Shown here piece by piece: positions 42,314 through 50,741 of a stretch of 64,000 nt of DNA (its first letter is position 1; every line of letters starts with the position of its first letter). Under the pieces are notes generated by a model. That model made no database searches. It was not told the origin of the DNA and was given only the letters and a program-made list of their open reading frames with translations. Location: positions 1-64,000 of the forward strand of contig NZ_JAEHOB010000022.1 in the NCBI RefSeq assembly GCF_016464705.1, written 5' to 3'. The position numbers were made by a program, and so were the translations under genes. Source of the DNA: Qaidamihabitans albus. Its GTDB lineage: Bacteria > Actinomycetota > Actinomycetes > Mycobacteriales > Pseudonocardiaceae.

Positions 42314-42928
42314 TCAGAGCGATGCGGCCTCCCACACGAACCCGTCCGGGTCGGTGAAGGGCCCGGCATCGCTCCCGATCGCGAGCCGGTGCGATCCGGT
42401 GCCTTCGGCAGAGACGCCGGCGACCTTGGCGAGGGCACGACGCCGGTAGAGCGCCAGCTTGACCGGACTCGACGGCGTGCCCAACTCGACGTATCTCCGG
42501 CCATAGCTCTTCGCCACGGCGAAGCCGCGGTCGACGTAGAGCCGCTTGCTCGCGGCCACGTCCGCGACTCCCAGCTGGAGCACAACGTCGTCGACCCGCC
42601 GGGTGGCCAGGCCGGTGTCCTTCTTCGACAAGGACGCGACCGTCCAGATCGTCCCGTCCGGGGCCTGTACGACGCCGCCATATCCCCAGAGCGACTTCGC
42701 AGCTGGCTTCAGCGACGTTGCGCCGGCGTCGAGGGCGCTGCCGACGAAACTGTCGACGGTGGCCGGCTGGGACACGATGAGCGACAGCGTGAACCCGCGG
42801 AAGCCGGTCGTCGCTGCCTCCGAGGCCCGCAGGCGCATCCAACTGCCCACCCCGAAAGCGGCGGTGCAGAAGCGGTCGGCAGCCGTGGTGTCGGCCACCT
42901 CGATCGTGACAAACTCGATGGTCGCCAT
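42314..42928 (-). CDS. VOC-family (glyoxalase/bleomycin-resistance fold) protein
   Basis: A 204-residue protein with two vicinal-oxygen-chelate modules. The first starts IEFVTIEVADTTAADRFCTAAFG and ends GYGGVVQAPDGTIWTVAS; the second runs from VDDVVLQLGVADVAASKRLYVDRGFAVAKSYG to GPFTDPDGFVWEAASL. Conserved metal histidines are not evident, so it may bind rather than transform a ligand. ATG 42928 gives the family start; a longer frame to 43117 is not supported. Confidence 0.8.
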   Translation of the reverse strand: MATIEFVTIEVADTTAADRFCTAAFGVGSWMRLRASEAATTGFRGFTLSLIVSQPATVDSFVGSALDAGATSLKPAAKSLWGYGGVVQAPDGTIWTVASLSKKDTGLATRRVDDVVLQLGVADVAASKRLYVDRGFAVAKSYGRRYVELGTPSSPVKLALYRRRALAKVAGVSAEGTGSHRLAIGSDAGPFTDPDGFVWEAASL

Positions 42929-43026
42929 GGCGGTCACCGTAGTAGCGACCCTGGAGTACCTCGCTTCTCGATTCCTGACCGATCGGCCACCGGTTTCACC
43001 GGGCCCCGCATCAGCTCGTGCCCGGC

Positions 43027-43488
43027 CTACGCCGACTCGAGGTACGCCTTCGCGCGGCGCATCTCGGCCTCCACGTCGGCCTGCAAGGTTCGCCGTAGCA
43101 CCGGCTCCGCCAGCCACCTCACCGGCGGTTTGAAATCGAACCGAAGGGTGCGGGTCACCCTGGTCCCGGCACCGGCAGGCTCACAGACCCAGCTCGCGGA
43201 GATCGCCACCATCCGGCTGGCGAGCCGGTTCTGCGGCACCGCCGGCAGGCCGACGTCGATCCGCCCGGCGGAAGTGCGGCGCATCCGCGACACGATCTTC
43301 GGCGCCGGACCCGGCAGTCCGGGCAGCTTGCCCCGGAACCGGAACTCGGTCACGTCACCGTCGCGGCGGACCCAGTCGATCGCGCCGATCTTGTCGTCGA
43401 CCGCGCGGTAGCGCTCCGGGTCCATCGCGAACTCGACCAGCTCGCCGGGCGTGCACTGAATCGTCTCGACCACCTGTGCGCGTGCCAT
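43027..43488 (-). CDS. SRPBCC-family protein
   Basis: A 153-residue START/SRPBCC ligand-binding protein. It opens with QVVETIQCTPGELVEFAMDPERYRAVDDKIGAIDWVRRDGDVTEFRFRGKLPG and closes with TRTLRFDFKPPVRWLAEPVLRRTLQADVEAEMRRAKAYLE, the long C-terminal helix of the fold. ATG 43488 follows GGTGAG; a GTG two codons upstream is also possible. Ligand and role are unknown. Confidence 0.8.
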   Translation of the reverse strand: MARAQVVETIQCTPGELVEFAMDPERYRAVDDKIGAIDWVRRDGDVTEFRFRGKLPGLPGPAPKIVSRMRRTSAGRIDVGLPAVPQNRLASRMVAISASWVCEPAGAGTRVTRTLRFDFKPPVRWLAEPVLRRTLQADVEAEMRRAKAYLESA

Positions 43489-43578
43489 GCTCACCTCACC
43501 GATCGCGAACCCACGCCATGAAGCGTCAACCTGCTCGGGCCGCAGGTCAACAGTGGTCGAGGACCGTCCGTCGATCGC

Positions 43579-43607
43579 TTGCTTGGACTTTGCGTCTATT
43601 GTATAAA
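43579..43607 (+). promoter_or_regulatory. Predicted promoter of the YheO-type regulator/ammonia-lyase operon
   Basis: TTGCTT (43579-43584) and TATAAA (43602-43607) are 17 bases apart, 52 bases before ATG 43659. TTGT-ATAA-ACAA (43599-43610) is an inverted repeat on the -10 box and could serve for autoregulation. Confidence 0.5.
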
Positions 43608-43658
43608 CAACTTGTCTAGCGATCGGGTCGGGAGCGCGTCGACCGCGGAGGAGGTGCC

Positions 43659-44330
43659 ATGCCGGCAGCCGAGCAGGACGCGATCATCGCCGCACTGACC
43701 CCGGTGATCGACGGGATCGCCGCGACGCTCGGCTCCTTCTGCGAGGCGGTGATCCACGACTTCCGCCGCCCGGAACGCTCGGTGGTGGCCATCGCGGGAT
43801 CGGTGACCGGGCGCGGTGTCGGCGGGTCGATGAGCGAGATCGGCATGGGGGTCCTCGCTCGTGGCGACGAGGCGCGGGACGAGCTCAACTACATCACCCG
43901 CACCAGGGACGGGAAGATGGTCAAGTCCTCGACGATGGTGCTGCGCGACTCCACCGGCTCGGTGTTCGGCGCCCTCTGCGTCAACCTCGACATCACCGCG
44001 GTCAACCAGGTCCATTCCGTGGTCGGTGAGATCGCGGGTGTCACCACACCCGCCACCACCCCACCGACCACGACCTTCGGCGACGACATCGGCTCCGTGG
44101 TGGACGCGATCGTCGACAGCCACCAACTGCGGCAGAACAAGCCCTGGGCCGACCTCAGCCGGGACGAACGTCTGGAGCTGTTCCGCGGCCTCCACGAACG
44201 CGGCGTGTTCGCGGTGCGCGGCGCGGCGAGCCGGATCGCGGCCCGGCTGGGGATCTCCCGCGCCTCCGCCTACAACTACCTCGCCGAGGTCCGCGGCGGC
44301 ACCGACACCACCGAAGGAGCGCAAGGATGA
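43659..44330 (+). CDS. YheO-like PAS / HTH regulator (DauR type)
   Basis: A 223-residue regulator. The N-terminal YheO-like PAS domain spans about 10-125 (LGSFCEAVIHDFRRPERSVVAIAGSVTGR, MVKSSTMVLRDSTGSVFGALCVNLDIT). The C-terminal HTH is in LSRDERLELFRGLHERGVFAVRGAASRIAARLGISRASAYNYLAEVR. Relatives control D-arginine and D-amino acid or hydroxyaspartate catabolism genes. Its stop overlaps the start of the PLP ammonia-lyase by 4 bases, so the two are co-expressed and the lyase substrate may be the inducer. Confidence 0.83.
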   Translation: MPAAEQDAIIAALTPVIDGIAATLGSFCEAVIHDFRRPERSVVAIAGSVTGRGVGGSMSEIGMGVLARGDEARDELNYITRTRDGKMVKSSTMVLRDSTGSVFGALCVNLDITAVNQVHSVVGEIAGVTTPATTPPTTTFGDDIGSVVDAIVDSHQLRQNKPWADLSRDERLELFRGLHERGVFAVRGAASRIAARLGISRASAYNYLAEVRGGTDTTEGAQG

Positions 44331-45295
44331 CGAACACCCCGCCGATCGCCCTGGCCGACGTCCGCGACGCCGCGGCCCGGATCGACGGCATCGCACACCG
44401 CACCCCCGTGCTGCGCTCCCGCACCCTGAACGAGCTCGTCGGGGCGGAGGTCTTCCTCAAGTGCGAGAACTTCCAGCGCGGCGGCGCCTTCAAGTTCCGC
44501 GGTGCCTACAACGCCGTCTCGCGGCTTTCACCGGAGCAGCTCGCGAAGGGGGTCGCCGCCTACTCGTCGGGCAACCACGCCCAGGCCGTCGCGCTGGCGG
44601 CGCGGGAGCTGGGCAGCACCGCCGTGATCCTCATGCCGGAGGACACACCGCGGTCTAAGAGGGACGCCACCGCGGGCTACGGGGCCGAGATCGTCACCTA
44701 CGACCGCTACACCGGGGACCGGGTCGCCATCGGCGAGGCCATGGCCGCCGACCGGGGCCTGACGCTGATCCCCCCGTACGAGCATCCGCACATCATCGCC
44801 GGACAGGGCACCGCGGCGCTGGAGCTCATCGAGGAGGCCGGTGACCTCGACGCGCTCGTGACGCCGGTCGGCGGCGGCGGGCTGATCGCCGGCAGCGCCA
44901 CCGCCGCCAAGGGCCTGGTCAGGGGCATCCAGGTGTTCGGCGTCGAACCCGAAGCGGGTGACGACACGAAACGCTCCCTCGATGCGGGCAGGCGGGTGAC
45001 CATCGCCGTGCCGCGCACGATCGCCGACGGTCAGGCCGCGGAGACTCCCGGCGAGCTGACGTTCTCCGTCAATCAGCGGCTGGTCGACGACATCGCTCTG
45101 GTCACCGACGACCAGATCCGCGACGCGATGCGGCTGGCGTTCGAACGTCTGAAGATCGTCGTCGAGCCCAGCGGCGCGACCGCACTGGCCGCCGTACTGG
45201 CCGGGCGGGCAGGCCGGGGGCACGCACGCATCGGGCTCGTCATCTCCGGCGGCAACATCGACGTGCGGCGTTTCGCCGAGGTGTGCGCGAGCTGA
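44327..45295 (+). CDS. PLP-dependent threo-3-hydroxyaspartate ammonia-lyase / threonine dehydratase family
   Basis: A 322-residue fold-type II PLP enzyme. The PLP lysine lies in GGAFKFRGAYNA; SSGNHAQAVAL and the phosphate-binding loop GGGGLIAGSATA are present; SGGN near the C-terminus binds the pyridine ring. The length without an ACT domain and the PYEHPHIIAGQGT segment fit the threo-3-hydroxyaspartate ammonia-lyase/serine racemase group better than biosynthetic threonine dehydratase. It would release ammonia and a keto acid from a hydroxy amino acid. The YheO-type regulator upstream supports a hydroxyaspartate or D-amino-acid role. Confidence 0.82.
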   Translation: MTNTPPIALADVRDAAARIDGIAHRTPVLRSRTLNELVGAEVFLKCENFQRGGAFKFRGAYNAVSRLSPEQLAKGVAAYSSGNHAQAVALAARELGSTAVILMPEDTPRSKRDATAGYGAEIVTYDRYTGDRVAIGEAMAADRGLTLIPPYEHPHIIAGQGTAALELIEEAGDLDALVTPVGGGGLIAGSATAAKGLVRGIQVFGVEPEAGDDTKRSLDAGRRVTIAVPRTIADGQAAETPGELTFSVNQRLVDDIALVTDDQIRDAMRLAFERLKIVVEPSGATALAAVLAGRAGRGHARIGLVISGGNIDVRRFAEVCAS

Positions 45296-45304
45296 CCGCC
45301 GGCG

Positions 45305-46342
45305 CTACAGGGCGCGCAGCATCCCCGTGGCGGGATGGCAGCCGAGGTACTCGAAGTGCTGCTCCTCGGCTGCCGCAACCGTGACCTCGTGGTACAGCCG
45401 TAGCCGGGCGGCGGACCCGAGCTCCGACAGGTACCTCATCGCCTCACCGAAGATCGCCTTGTGCGTGGGGTGGTCCCTGGCCCACCGGTCGAGGTCGGCC
45501 AGGCTGCGCCACCAGCTCATGCCGAAGCTCTTGTCAACCGGATTTCCTTCGGTGTCGACGACGCGCAGGTAGCGGTTGGCGTAGCAGCCGACCGCCGGGC
45601 CGTCGTCGCGCAGGAAGTCCAGACCAGCACGCAGTACGGGTTCGATGTCGTCGAGATACCTGCGCCGCTCGTCGCCGTCGGTGTCCGTCCAGTCCTGTCC
45701 CGACCGGATGAGGCACAGGTTGCGCTGCCCGCGGACTCGCTGCCGCCCGGCGTCGGCCACCACGGTCGGCGGTTCTCCGGGCAGCAGCGGATCGGTCTGT
45801 GCGGCGGGCAGGCGGTCCCTCGCGCCGCCCCAGTAGGCGTGCTCGGCCACCTCACCACTGAGGGCGTCCGCGAGGACGGCGACTCCTTCCCTGCGGTCGT
45901 TGGAGACGAGCGTCTCGAACCGGGACACCGAGGGGCGCACGGCCTCGACGAAGAAGCCCGCCCCGCTGCCCCTGCGCTGCTCGCCGAGCCAGCTCGCGTG
46001 TGCCCCGCCGAACCAGCGGTCGTACCGTTCGGGGTCGGTCCAGTACCCGATGGTGAGCAGGGTGGTGTAACCGGACTCGTCGACATACGTCGCGTGGTCC
46101 ACGCGGCCCGGCCCGTCGGCGTGGGCACACGCTGCGGCGAGCTCGGCCCGCGCCGCCCGGACGGCGCCCGGAACGGTCTCGCCACCGGCCCGGTACTGCG
46201 CCCCGAAGTACGCCATGACCACGCGCGTCACCGACGGCTTGAACCTCGCCACGAAGGACGGGTACGGCGGCTGCCAGCCGGGCTCGGCACGCGGCGGCTG
46301 GGTACGGGGCAGCGAAAGGTGCCGGGGGATCGCCGATTCCAT
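45305..46342 (-). CDS. Aldoxime dehydratase (phenylacetaldoxime dehydratase family)
   Basis: A 345-residue heme enzyme that removes water from aldoximes to give nitriles. The N-terminal MESAIPRHLSLPRTQPPR and PPYPSFVARF are typical. The proximal heme ligand is probably H294 (HPTHKAIFGE), and the distal catalytic histidine H318 (RLYHEVTV). It lies 12 bases after the nitrilase gene on the same strand, so an aldoxime is converted to a nitrile and then to an acid. The substrate may be aliphatic or aryl. Confidence 0.88.
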   Translation of the reverse strand: MESAIPRHLSLPRTQPPRAEPGWQPPYPSFVARFKPSVTRVVMAYFGAQYRAGGETVPGAVRAARAELAAACAHADGPGRVDHATYVDESGYTTLLTIGYWTDPERYDRWFGGAHASWLGEQRRGSGAGFFVEAVRPSVSRFETLVSNDRREGVAVLADALSGEVAEHAYWGGARDRLPAAQTDPLLPGEPPTVVADAGRQRVRGQRNLCLIRSGQDWTDTDGDERRRYLDDIEPVLRAGLDFLRDDGPAVGCYANRYLRVVDTEGNPVDKSFGMSWWRSLADLDRWARDHPTHKAIFGEAMRYLSELGSAARLRLYHEVTVAAAEEQHFEYLGCHPATGMLRAL

Positions 46343-46354
46343 GACCGCCTCCCC

Positions 46355-47374
46355 TCAGCTCGCCGGCAGCGCGGACGGGAACTCCTCGACTGCAAGCTCC
46401 TCGGGCGCGGCGGCGGGCGGGTCCGCGGGCACTTCGACGACCCGCGGCATGGGGTTGCGGTTCACCAGCAGGCGCAGCACGTCGGGGCGGGAGTAGTGGC
46501 CGACCGGATCGGCCGCGGACTTGGCGATCGCGATGAGCGCCGGATCGAGGTCGGCGTAGAGAATCCCCTCGTCGGTCTCCGGCAGGGGTTCGGCCAGCGG
46601 CGACCCCTCGGGGCCGAAGATGCGGGCGAACCCACCGCCGGTGAGCAGCAGGTCCCGCTTGAGCTCGGTATCGCAGAACAGCTCCCGCGCGGCCGCACCG
46701 ATCACGCCGCACGGCGCGACGACGAAGGTCTGCCCCTCCACGGCGTACATGAGACTGGCCGCCGTGTTCACCTCCGGTCCCAGAGCCCGCGCGGCACCGC
46801 GGTACACCGAGAAACCGGGCCACGCGGCGGCGTGGATCTGCTCGCCGAGGCTGTACATCGCGTACTTGGTCAGCGGCTGCAGGTGTTCCCAGCAGTTCAG
46901 GGCACCCACCTTGCCCAGCGCGGTGTCGTGCACCTGGAGGTCGCTGCCGTCACCCTCGCCGAACACGGAGCGCTCCACGTGCGTGGGCTTGAGCTTGCGC
47001 CGCACGGAGGTCAGCTCACCGGTCTCCGAGACGAACGCCTGCGCCATGTAGAGGCTGCCGCCTGCCCGCTCGCTGAACCCGAGAACCACGTGGATCCCGT
47101 TCCGCGCGGCGGCCTGGCGGACTCGCTCCATCTCGGCGCCGTCCCGCGTCATCGAGTTGGCGGCGTAGCGGGGAACGAACGGCATACCGGCAGCCGGCGA
47201 GTCCAGCCAGATCCACCACGGGTAGCCGGGAACGAAGGTCTCGGGGAAAGCCACCAGCCGGGCACCACCCGCCGCGGCCCCCTCGATCAGTGCGATCACC
47301 TTGTCGATGCCCGCGTCCAGGTCCAGCCACGCGGACTCGGCCTGGACGGCCGCGACACGCACTTTTGCCTGCAT
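46355..47374 (-). CDS. Nitrilase
   Basis: A 339-residue carbon-nitrogen hydrolase that converts a nitrile to acid and ammonia. The catalytic triad is E45 (FPETFVPGYPWW), K129 (RRKLKPTHVER) and C161 (GALNCWEHLQPL). I use ATG 47374, six bases after a GGAG; ATG 47392 is possible but its upstream lacks a site. The C-terminal 40 residues (PADPPAAAPEELAVEE) look disordered. It is followed by the aldoxime dehydratase gene, and the AraC-type gene lies 85 bases upstream. Confidence 0.9.
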   Translation of the reverse strand: MQAKVRVAAVQAESAWLDLDAGIDKVIALIEGAAAGGARLVAFPETFVPGYPWWIWLDSPAAGMPFVPRYAANSMTRDGAEMERVRQAAARNGIHVVLGFSERAGGSLYMAQAFVSETGELTSVRRKLKPTHVERSVFGEGDGSDLQVHDTALGKVGALNCWEHLQPLTKYAMYSLGEQIHAAAWPGFSVYRGAARALGPEVNTAASLMYAVEGQTFVVAPCGVIGAAARELFCDTELKRDLLLTGGGFARIFGPEGSPLAEPLPETDEGILYADLDPALIAIAKSAADPVGHYSRPDVLRLLVNRNPMPRVVEVPADPPAAAPEELAVEEFPSALPAS

Positions 47375-47459
47375 AGTCGTCTCCTGCGTCATCGTGGGCG
47401 TGCTGTTCGCTCCACGATGCGCCGGGCGCGGCCCCCGCGGCTGACCGGATGTGCCAGGG

Positions 47460-48431
47460 CTACTTGCGCCGCGTGCGAGGCAGACCTGCCTCGCGGTACC
47501 CGCCCGGTGTCTGCCCGGTAGCGGTCCGGAACGCACGGTGGAAACCCGACTCGCTGTCGAACCCGCAGGCCGTGCCCACGGCCCCGACCGGCCGCCCGGG
47601 GTGTTCCAGGAGCAACGTTTTGGCTCGCTCGATGCGTATGCGGCGCAACTCCCCGGCCACGCCGCCGCCCTGGTCGCCGACGACCCGGTACAGGGTGCGC
47701 CGCGACATGCCGCACGCCGCCGCCACCGTGGCGGCATCCAGCGCAGGGTCGGCCAGGTGGCGGCGCAGGTGGTCCAGCACCCGCTCGCGGGCCAGCGCAT
47801 CCGCCGCGTCGGGGTCGGCATCGGCCCTTCCCGCGAACGACGCGGCCGCCGCGAGCAGCCCGAACGAATGCGGCAGCAGCACCGCCGACTGCTCCGGGCT
47901 GGCCTTCGCCGTACGGGCCAGCGAGGTGAAGAACGCCGGGACCACGCCGCCCGGTCCACCGTGGCCGAGCGCCCGCGCCGTGAGGATGCTGGTGTCCCGG
48001 ATCGGCAGCTCACGCCTCGGCACCTGGACGACGAGCTGGTGGAACGGGGCGTCGAAGTGCAGCGTGTAGGGGCGGGTGCTGTCGTAGAAGGCCATGTCGC
48101 CGGCCGAGAGCAGCGCCGTCCTCCCGTCCTGCTCGATCCGCCCACGCCCGCGCAGCTGGATACTCGCGAGCAGGAAGTCCTCGGCGCTCTGCGCGATCAG
48201 TGAGCGAGTCCGCCGCACGTGCTGGCTTCCGGCCACGACGGTCGACAGTTCCAGCCCGCCCAGCGCGACATGCTCGATACGGCCGCTGAACCGCCGCTCG
48301 GCTACCGGCTCGGCGGCGAGCCGCACGAACGTCGCGCAGATCATCTCCCGCCAGTACGCGAACGCCTCACCGGCCGGCACCGCAGAGGTGCTCAGCTCTG
48401 TGCGGGTATCCCGGTCCGGTGTGGCAGGCAT
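47460..48431 (-). CDS. AraC-family transcriptional activator
   Basis: A 323-residue regulator of the aldoxime/nitrile genes. The N-terminal domain (VPAGEAFAYWREMICATFVRLAAEP; SIQLRGRGRIEQDGRTALLSAGDMAFYDSTRPYTL) is the AraC-type ligand fold found in OxdR/NitR-type activators. The C-terminal double HTH includes DAATVAAACGMSRRTLYRVVGDQG and GAVGTACGFDSESGFHRAFRTATGQTPGGYRE. ATG 48431 is the chosen start; very long upstream open frames are chance products of GC bias. It is divergent from the ABC importer with an inverted repeat between them. Confidence 0.86.
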   Translation of the reverse strand: MPATPDRDTRTELSTSAVPAGEAFAYWREMICATFVRLAAEPVAERRFSGRIEHVALGGLELSTVVAGSQHVRRTRSLIAQSAEDFLLASIQLRGRGRIEQDGRTALLSAGDMAFYDSTRPYTLHFDAPFHQLVVQVPRRELPIRDTSILTARALGHGGPGGVVPAFFTSLARTAKASPEQSAVLLPHSFGLLAAAASFAGRADADPDAADALARERVLDHLRRHLADPALDAATVAAACGMSRRTLYRVVGDQGGGVAGELRRIRIERAKTLLLEHPGRPVGAVGTACGFDSESGFHRAFRTATGQTPGGYREAGLPRTRRK

Positions 48432-48529
48432 CTCTGGAGTGTCGCGCCGCCGCGGGCCGGGTGTCCAGGCATCCAGGGCCCGGTGACCGAGACGTTTCGT
48501 CCCGCTCTGACAGTCGATGTCGCAAACCG

Positions 48530-48558
48530 TTGACACTGGGACACACGCTCTACAGAAT
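48530..48558 (+). promoter_or_regulatory. Predicted promoter of the ABC importer operon
   Basis: TTGACA (48530-48535) and CAGAAT (48553-48558) are 17 bases apart, 48 bases before ATG 48606. The inverted repeat at 48559-48581 begins directly after the -10 box, where binding would block transcription. Confidence 0.5.
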
Positions 48559-48581
48559 CGTCGACCTATGTTAGATCGACG
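48559..48581. promoter_or_regulatory. Inverted repeat CGTCGA-N11-TCGACG between AraC gene and importer
   Basis: A perfect 6-bp inverted repeat separated by 11 AT-rich bases (CCTATGTTAGA), just downstream of the importer promoter and 128 bases upstream of the AraC ATG. The spacing fits a dimeric repressor or activator site. Confidence 0.5.
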
Positions 48582-48605
48582 TAGAACGTAACTCGGAAGG
48601 CCACC

Positions 48606-49808
48606 ATGGACGGTATGCGGTTCACGCGGCGACGACTCCTCCAGCTGACCGGCGCGGCGGGGGCCGTGGTCACCGTTCAGGCATGTGGCGGCAGCCTCGG
48701 CGGGGGTTCCTCGCCGGAGACCTCGGTCAAGGTCGGCCTGCTCGTCCCGCAGGCCGGTGTCTACGCGCCGCTCGGCACCGACATGCGGCGGGCCTGGGAC
48801 CTGTGGTTGGAGAGCCACGACGGGAAGCTCGGCGACTACACCGTCGAGACCGTCGTCGCCGACGAGGGCGAGACGCCGCAGACGGGCGTCCCGGCGGCAC
48901 AGCGGCTGCTGCAGAGCGACCAGTGCGACGTCATCGTCGGCATCGTCAACTCCGCCACCGCCCTCGGGGTCCGCGACATCGTGCACGAGGCCAAGAAGAT
49001 CCTGATCGTGGCCAACGCGGGTGCCGAGGACATCACCGCGAAGGCGAGCTCGCCCTACATCTGGCGCTCGTCGTTCACGAACGGGCAGGTCGCCGCCGGA
49101 ATGGGCCGCCATCTTGCCGAGAACGGCCCCAAGGACGGCGTCTTCGTGATCGCGTCCGACTACGCCGCAGGCGCCGAGGCGATCGCCGGGTTCACCTCCG
49201 CCTTCGAGGCAGGCGGCGGCACGATCGCGGGCCGGGCCGACCCGCCGTTCGGCACGACCCAGGACTACCAGCCCTTCCTGTCGCGCATCCGCAACTCCGG
49301 GGCCAAGGCCACGTTCTGCTTCTTCGCCGGCGCCGAAGCCGTCTCGTTCGTCAAGCAGTACCGGCAGTTCGGGCTCGCGCCCGACGTGCCGCTCTACGGC
49401 TCCGGATTCCTGACCGAGGGCGGTGTGCTCGACGCGCAGGGCGAGGCCGCCCTCGGGGTGCACACCTCGCTGCACTACACCAGCGAGCTGGACAGCAGCC
49501 ACAACAAGGAGTTCGTCCAGTCCTACCAGGACGCCTACGACGCCGTTCCCACTGTCTACTCGGTACAGACCTGGGATGCGGCGAACGTGCTGGACCGCGC
49601 CCTGCGCGGGGCCGACGGCCTCGACGGCGACACCCTCTCCACGGCGCTCGGCGGGCTCGGTCCCATCGACGACAGCCCGCGCGGCACCTGGTCGTTCGAA
49701 AACCAGACGCCGAAGCAGAAGTTCTACCTGCGGAAGGTCGAGAAGCGGGGCGACCGGTACGTCAACGCCGTGGTGACGGAGACCGGCGCCATCGGCCAGC
49801 CGGGCTGA
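48606..49808 (+). CDS. Branched-chain-type ABC importer, Tat lipoprotein binding protein
   Basis: A 400-residue family-1-type periplasmic-binding protein of the Leu/Ile/Val or amide/urea group. The signal has twin arginines (TRRRLLQLTGAAGAVV) and a lipobox-like QAC with C27, so it is a Tat-exported lipoprotein. Family features are VKVGLLVPQAGVYAPLGTDMRRAWDL, VGIVNSATALGVRDIV, and YAAGAEAIAGFTSAFEAGGGTI. It heads a five-gene importer operon. Next to aldoxime and nitrile genes, its ligand may be a nitrile, amide or related acid rather than an amino acid. Confidence 0.86.
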   Translation: MDGMRFTRRRLLQLTGAAGAVVTVQACGGSLGGGSSPETSVKVGLLVPQAGVYAPLGTDMRRAWDLWLESHDGKLGDYTVETVVADEGETPQTGVPAAQRLLQSDQCDVIVGIVNSATALGVRDIVHEAKKILIVANAGAEDITAKASSPYIWRSSFTNGQVAAGMGRHLAENGPKDGVFVIASDYAAGAEAIAGFTSAFEAGGGTIAGRADPPFGTTQDYQPFLSRIRNSGAKATFCFFAGAEAVSFVKQYRQFGLAPDVPLYGSGFLTEGGVLDAQGEAALGVHTSLHYTSELDSSHNKEFVQSYQDAYDAVPTVYSVQTWDAANVLDRALRGADGLDGDTLSTALGGLGPIDDSPRGTWSFENQTPKQKFYLRKVEKRGDRYVNAVVTETGAIGQPG

Positions 49809-49844
49809 AGTGGAGGTGCGGCGACCACGAAGAAGGAGGTAGCG

Positions 49845-50741
49845 GTGGGCAGCTGGTTCGAGGCCAACCTGGTCTCCGTGCTCAACGGCGGTGCCATCGG
49901 CTGCCTGCTGTTCATCCTCGCGATCGGGCTCTCGCTGGTGTTCGGAATGATGAACGTGCTCAACCTCGCGCACGGCGCCGTGTTCCTCGCGGGCGCGTTC
50001 ATCGGCTGGCGGATCGGCGGCGAGTCGCCGACGTGGGGCACGTTCGCGCTCGCCGTCGGCGCCGCGACGCTGCTCGGCCTCCTCGCCGGTGCCGTGCTCT
50101 CCGCGATGACCGAGCCGCTGCGCAACCGCTCCCATCTCGACCAGGCACTGCTCACGCTCGGCATCGCGCTCGTCGCCGCCGAACTCCTGTCGATGACGTT
50201 CGGCAACGACGTCCGGGCCACCAACGCGCCCCCTGGTCTGGACGGGACCGTGCCGGTCCTCGGCACCGACTACCCCGTCTACCGGCTGTTCCTGATCGCC
50301 GCCGGCCTCCTGCTCGCCGTCACGGCGTGGCTGGTGGTCAGCCGCACGGCCGCGGGCGCGGTGATCCGCGCGACGGTCGCCGACCGCGAGATGGTTTCCG
50401 CGATCGGCATCGACGACCGCAAGGTCAAGCTGGCGGTGTTCGCCGTCGGCTCCGCGCTCGCGGCGGTCGCCGGAGTGCTCGGCGGGCCGGTCTACGGCGC
50501 GCGCCCCGGCCTCGACTCGACCGTGCTCATCCTGGCGCTGGTGGTCGTGGTGATCGGCGGCCTCGGCTCCGTGAAGGGCGCGCTGATCGGCGCCCTCGTC
50601 ATCGGGCAGATCGAGTCGCTCGGCCGGGCGCTGTTCGCCGAAGCCGCGTCGTTCATCCTCTTCGGAGCGCTCGCGGTGGTGCTCGTCCTGCGACCCCAAG
50701 GGCTCTTCGGCCGCGCCGACATGGCAGGCGCACCACGATGA
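49845..50741 (+). CDS. Branched-chain-type ABC importer permease (LivH-like)
   Basis: A 298-residue integral membrane protein with about eight helices. The start SVLNGGAIGCLLFILAIGLSLVFGMMNVLNLAHGAVFLAGAF is the LivH hallmark; RNRSHLDQALLTLGIAL and VVVIGGLGSVKGALIGALVIGQIES follow. GTG 49845 has AGAAGGAGG seven bases upstream. It lies 36 bases after the binding protein and overlaps the next permease by 4 bases. Confidence 0.87.
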   Translation: MGSWFEANLVSVLNGGAIGCLLFILAIGLSLVFGMMNVLNLAHGAVFLAGAFIGWRIGGESPTWGTFALAVGAATLLGLLAGAVLSAMTEPLRNRSHLDQALLTLGIALVAAELLSMTFGNDVRATNAPPGLDGTVPVLGTDYPVYRLFLIAAGLLLAVTAWLVVSRTAAGAVIRATVADREMVSAIGIDDRKVKLAVFAVGSALAAVAGVLGGPVYGARPGLDSTVLILALVVVVIGGLGSVKGALIGALVIGQIESLGRALFAEAASFILFGALAVVLVLRPQGLFGRADMAGAPR

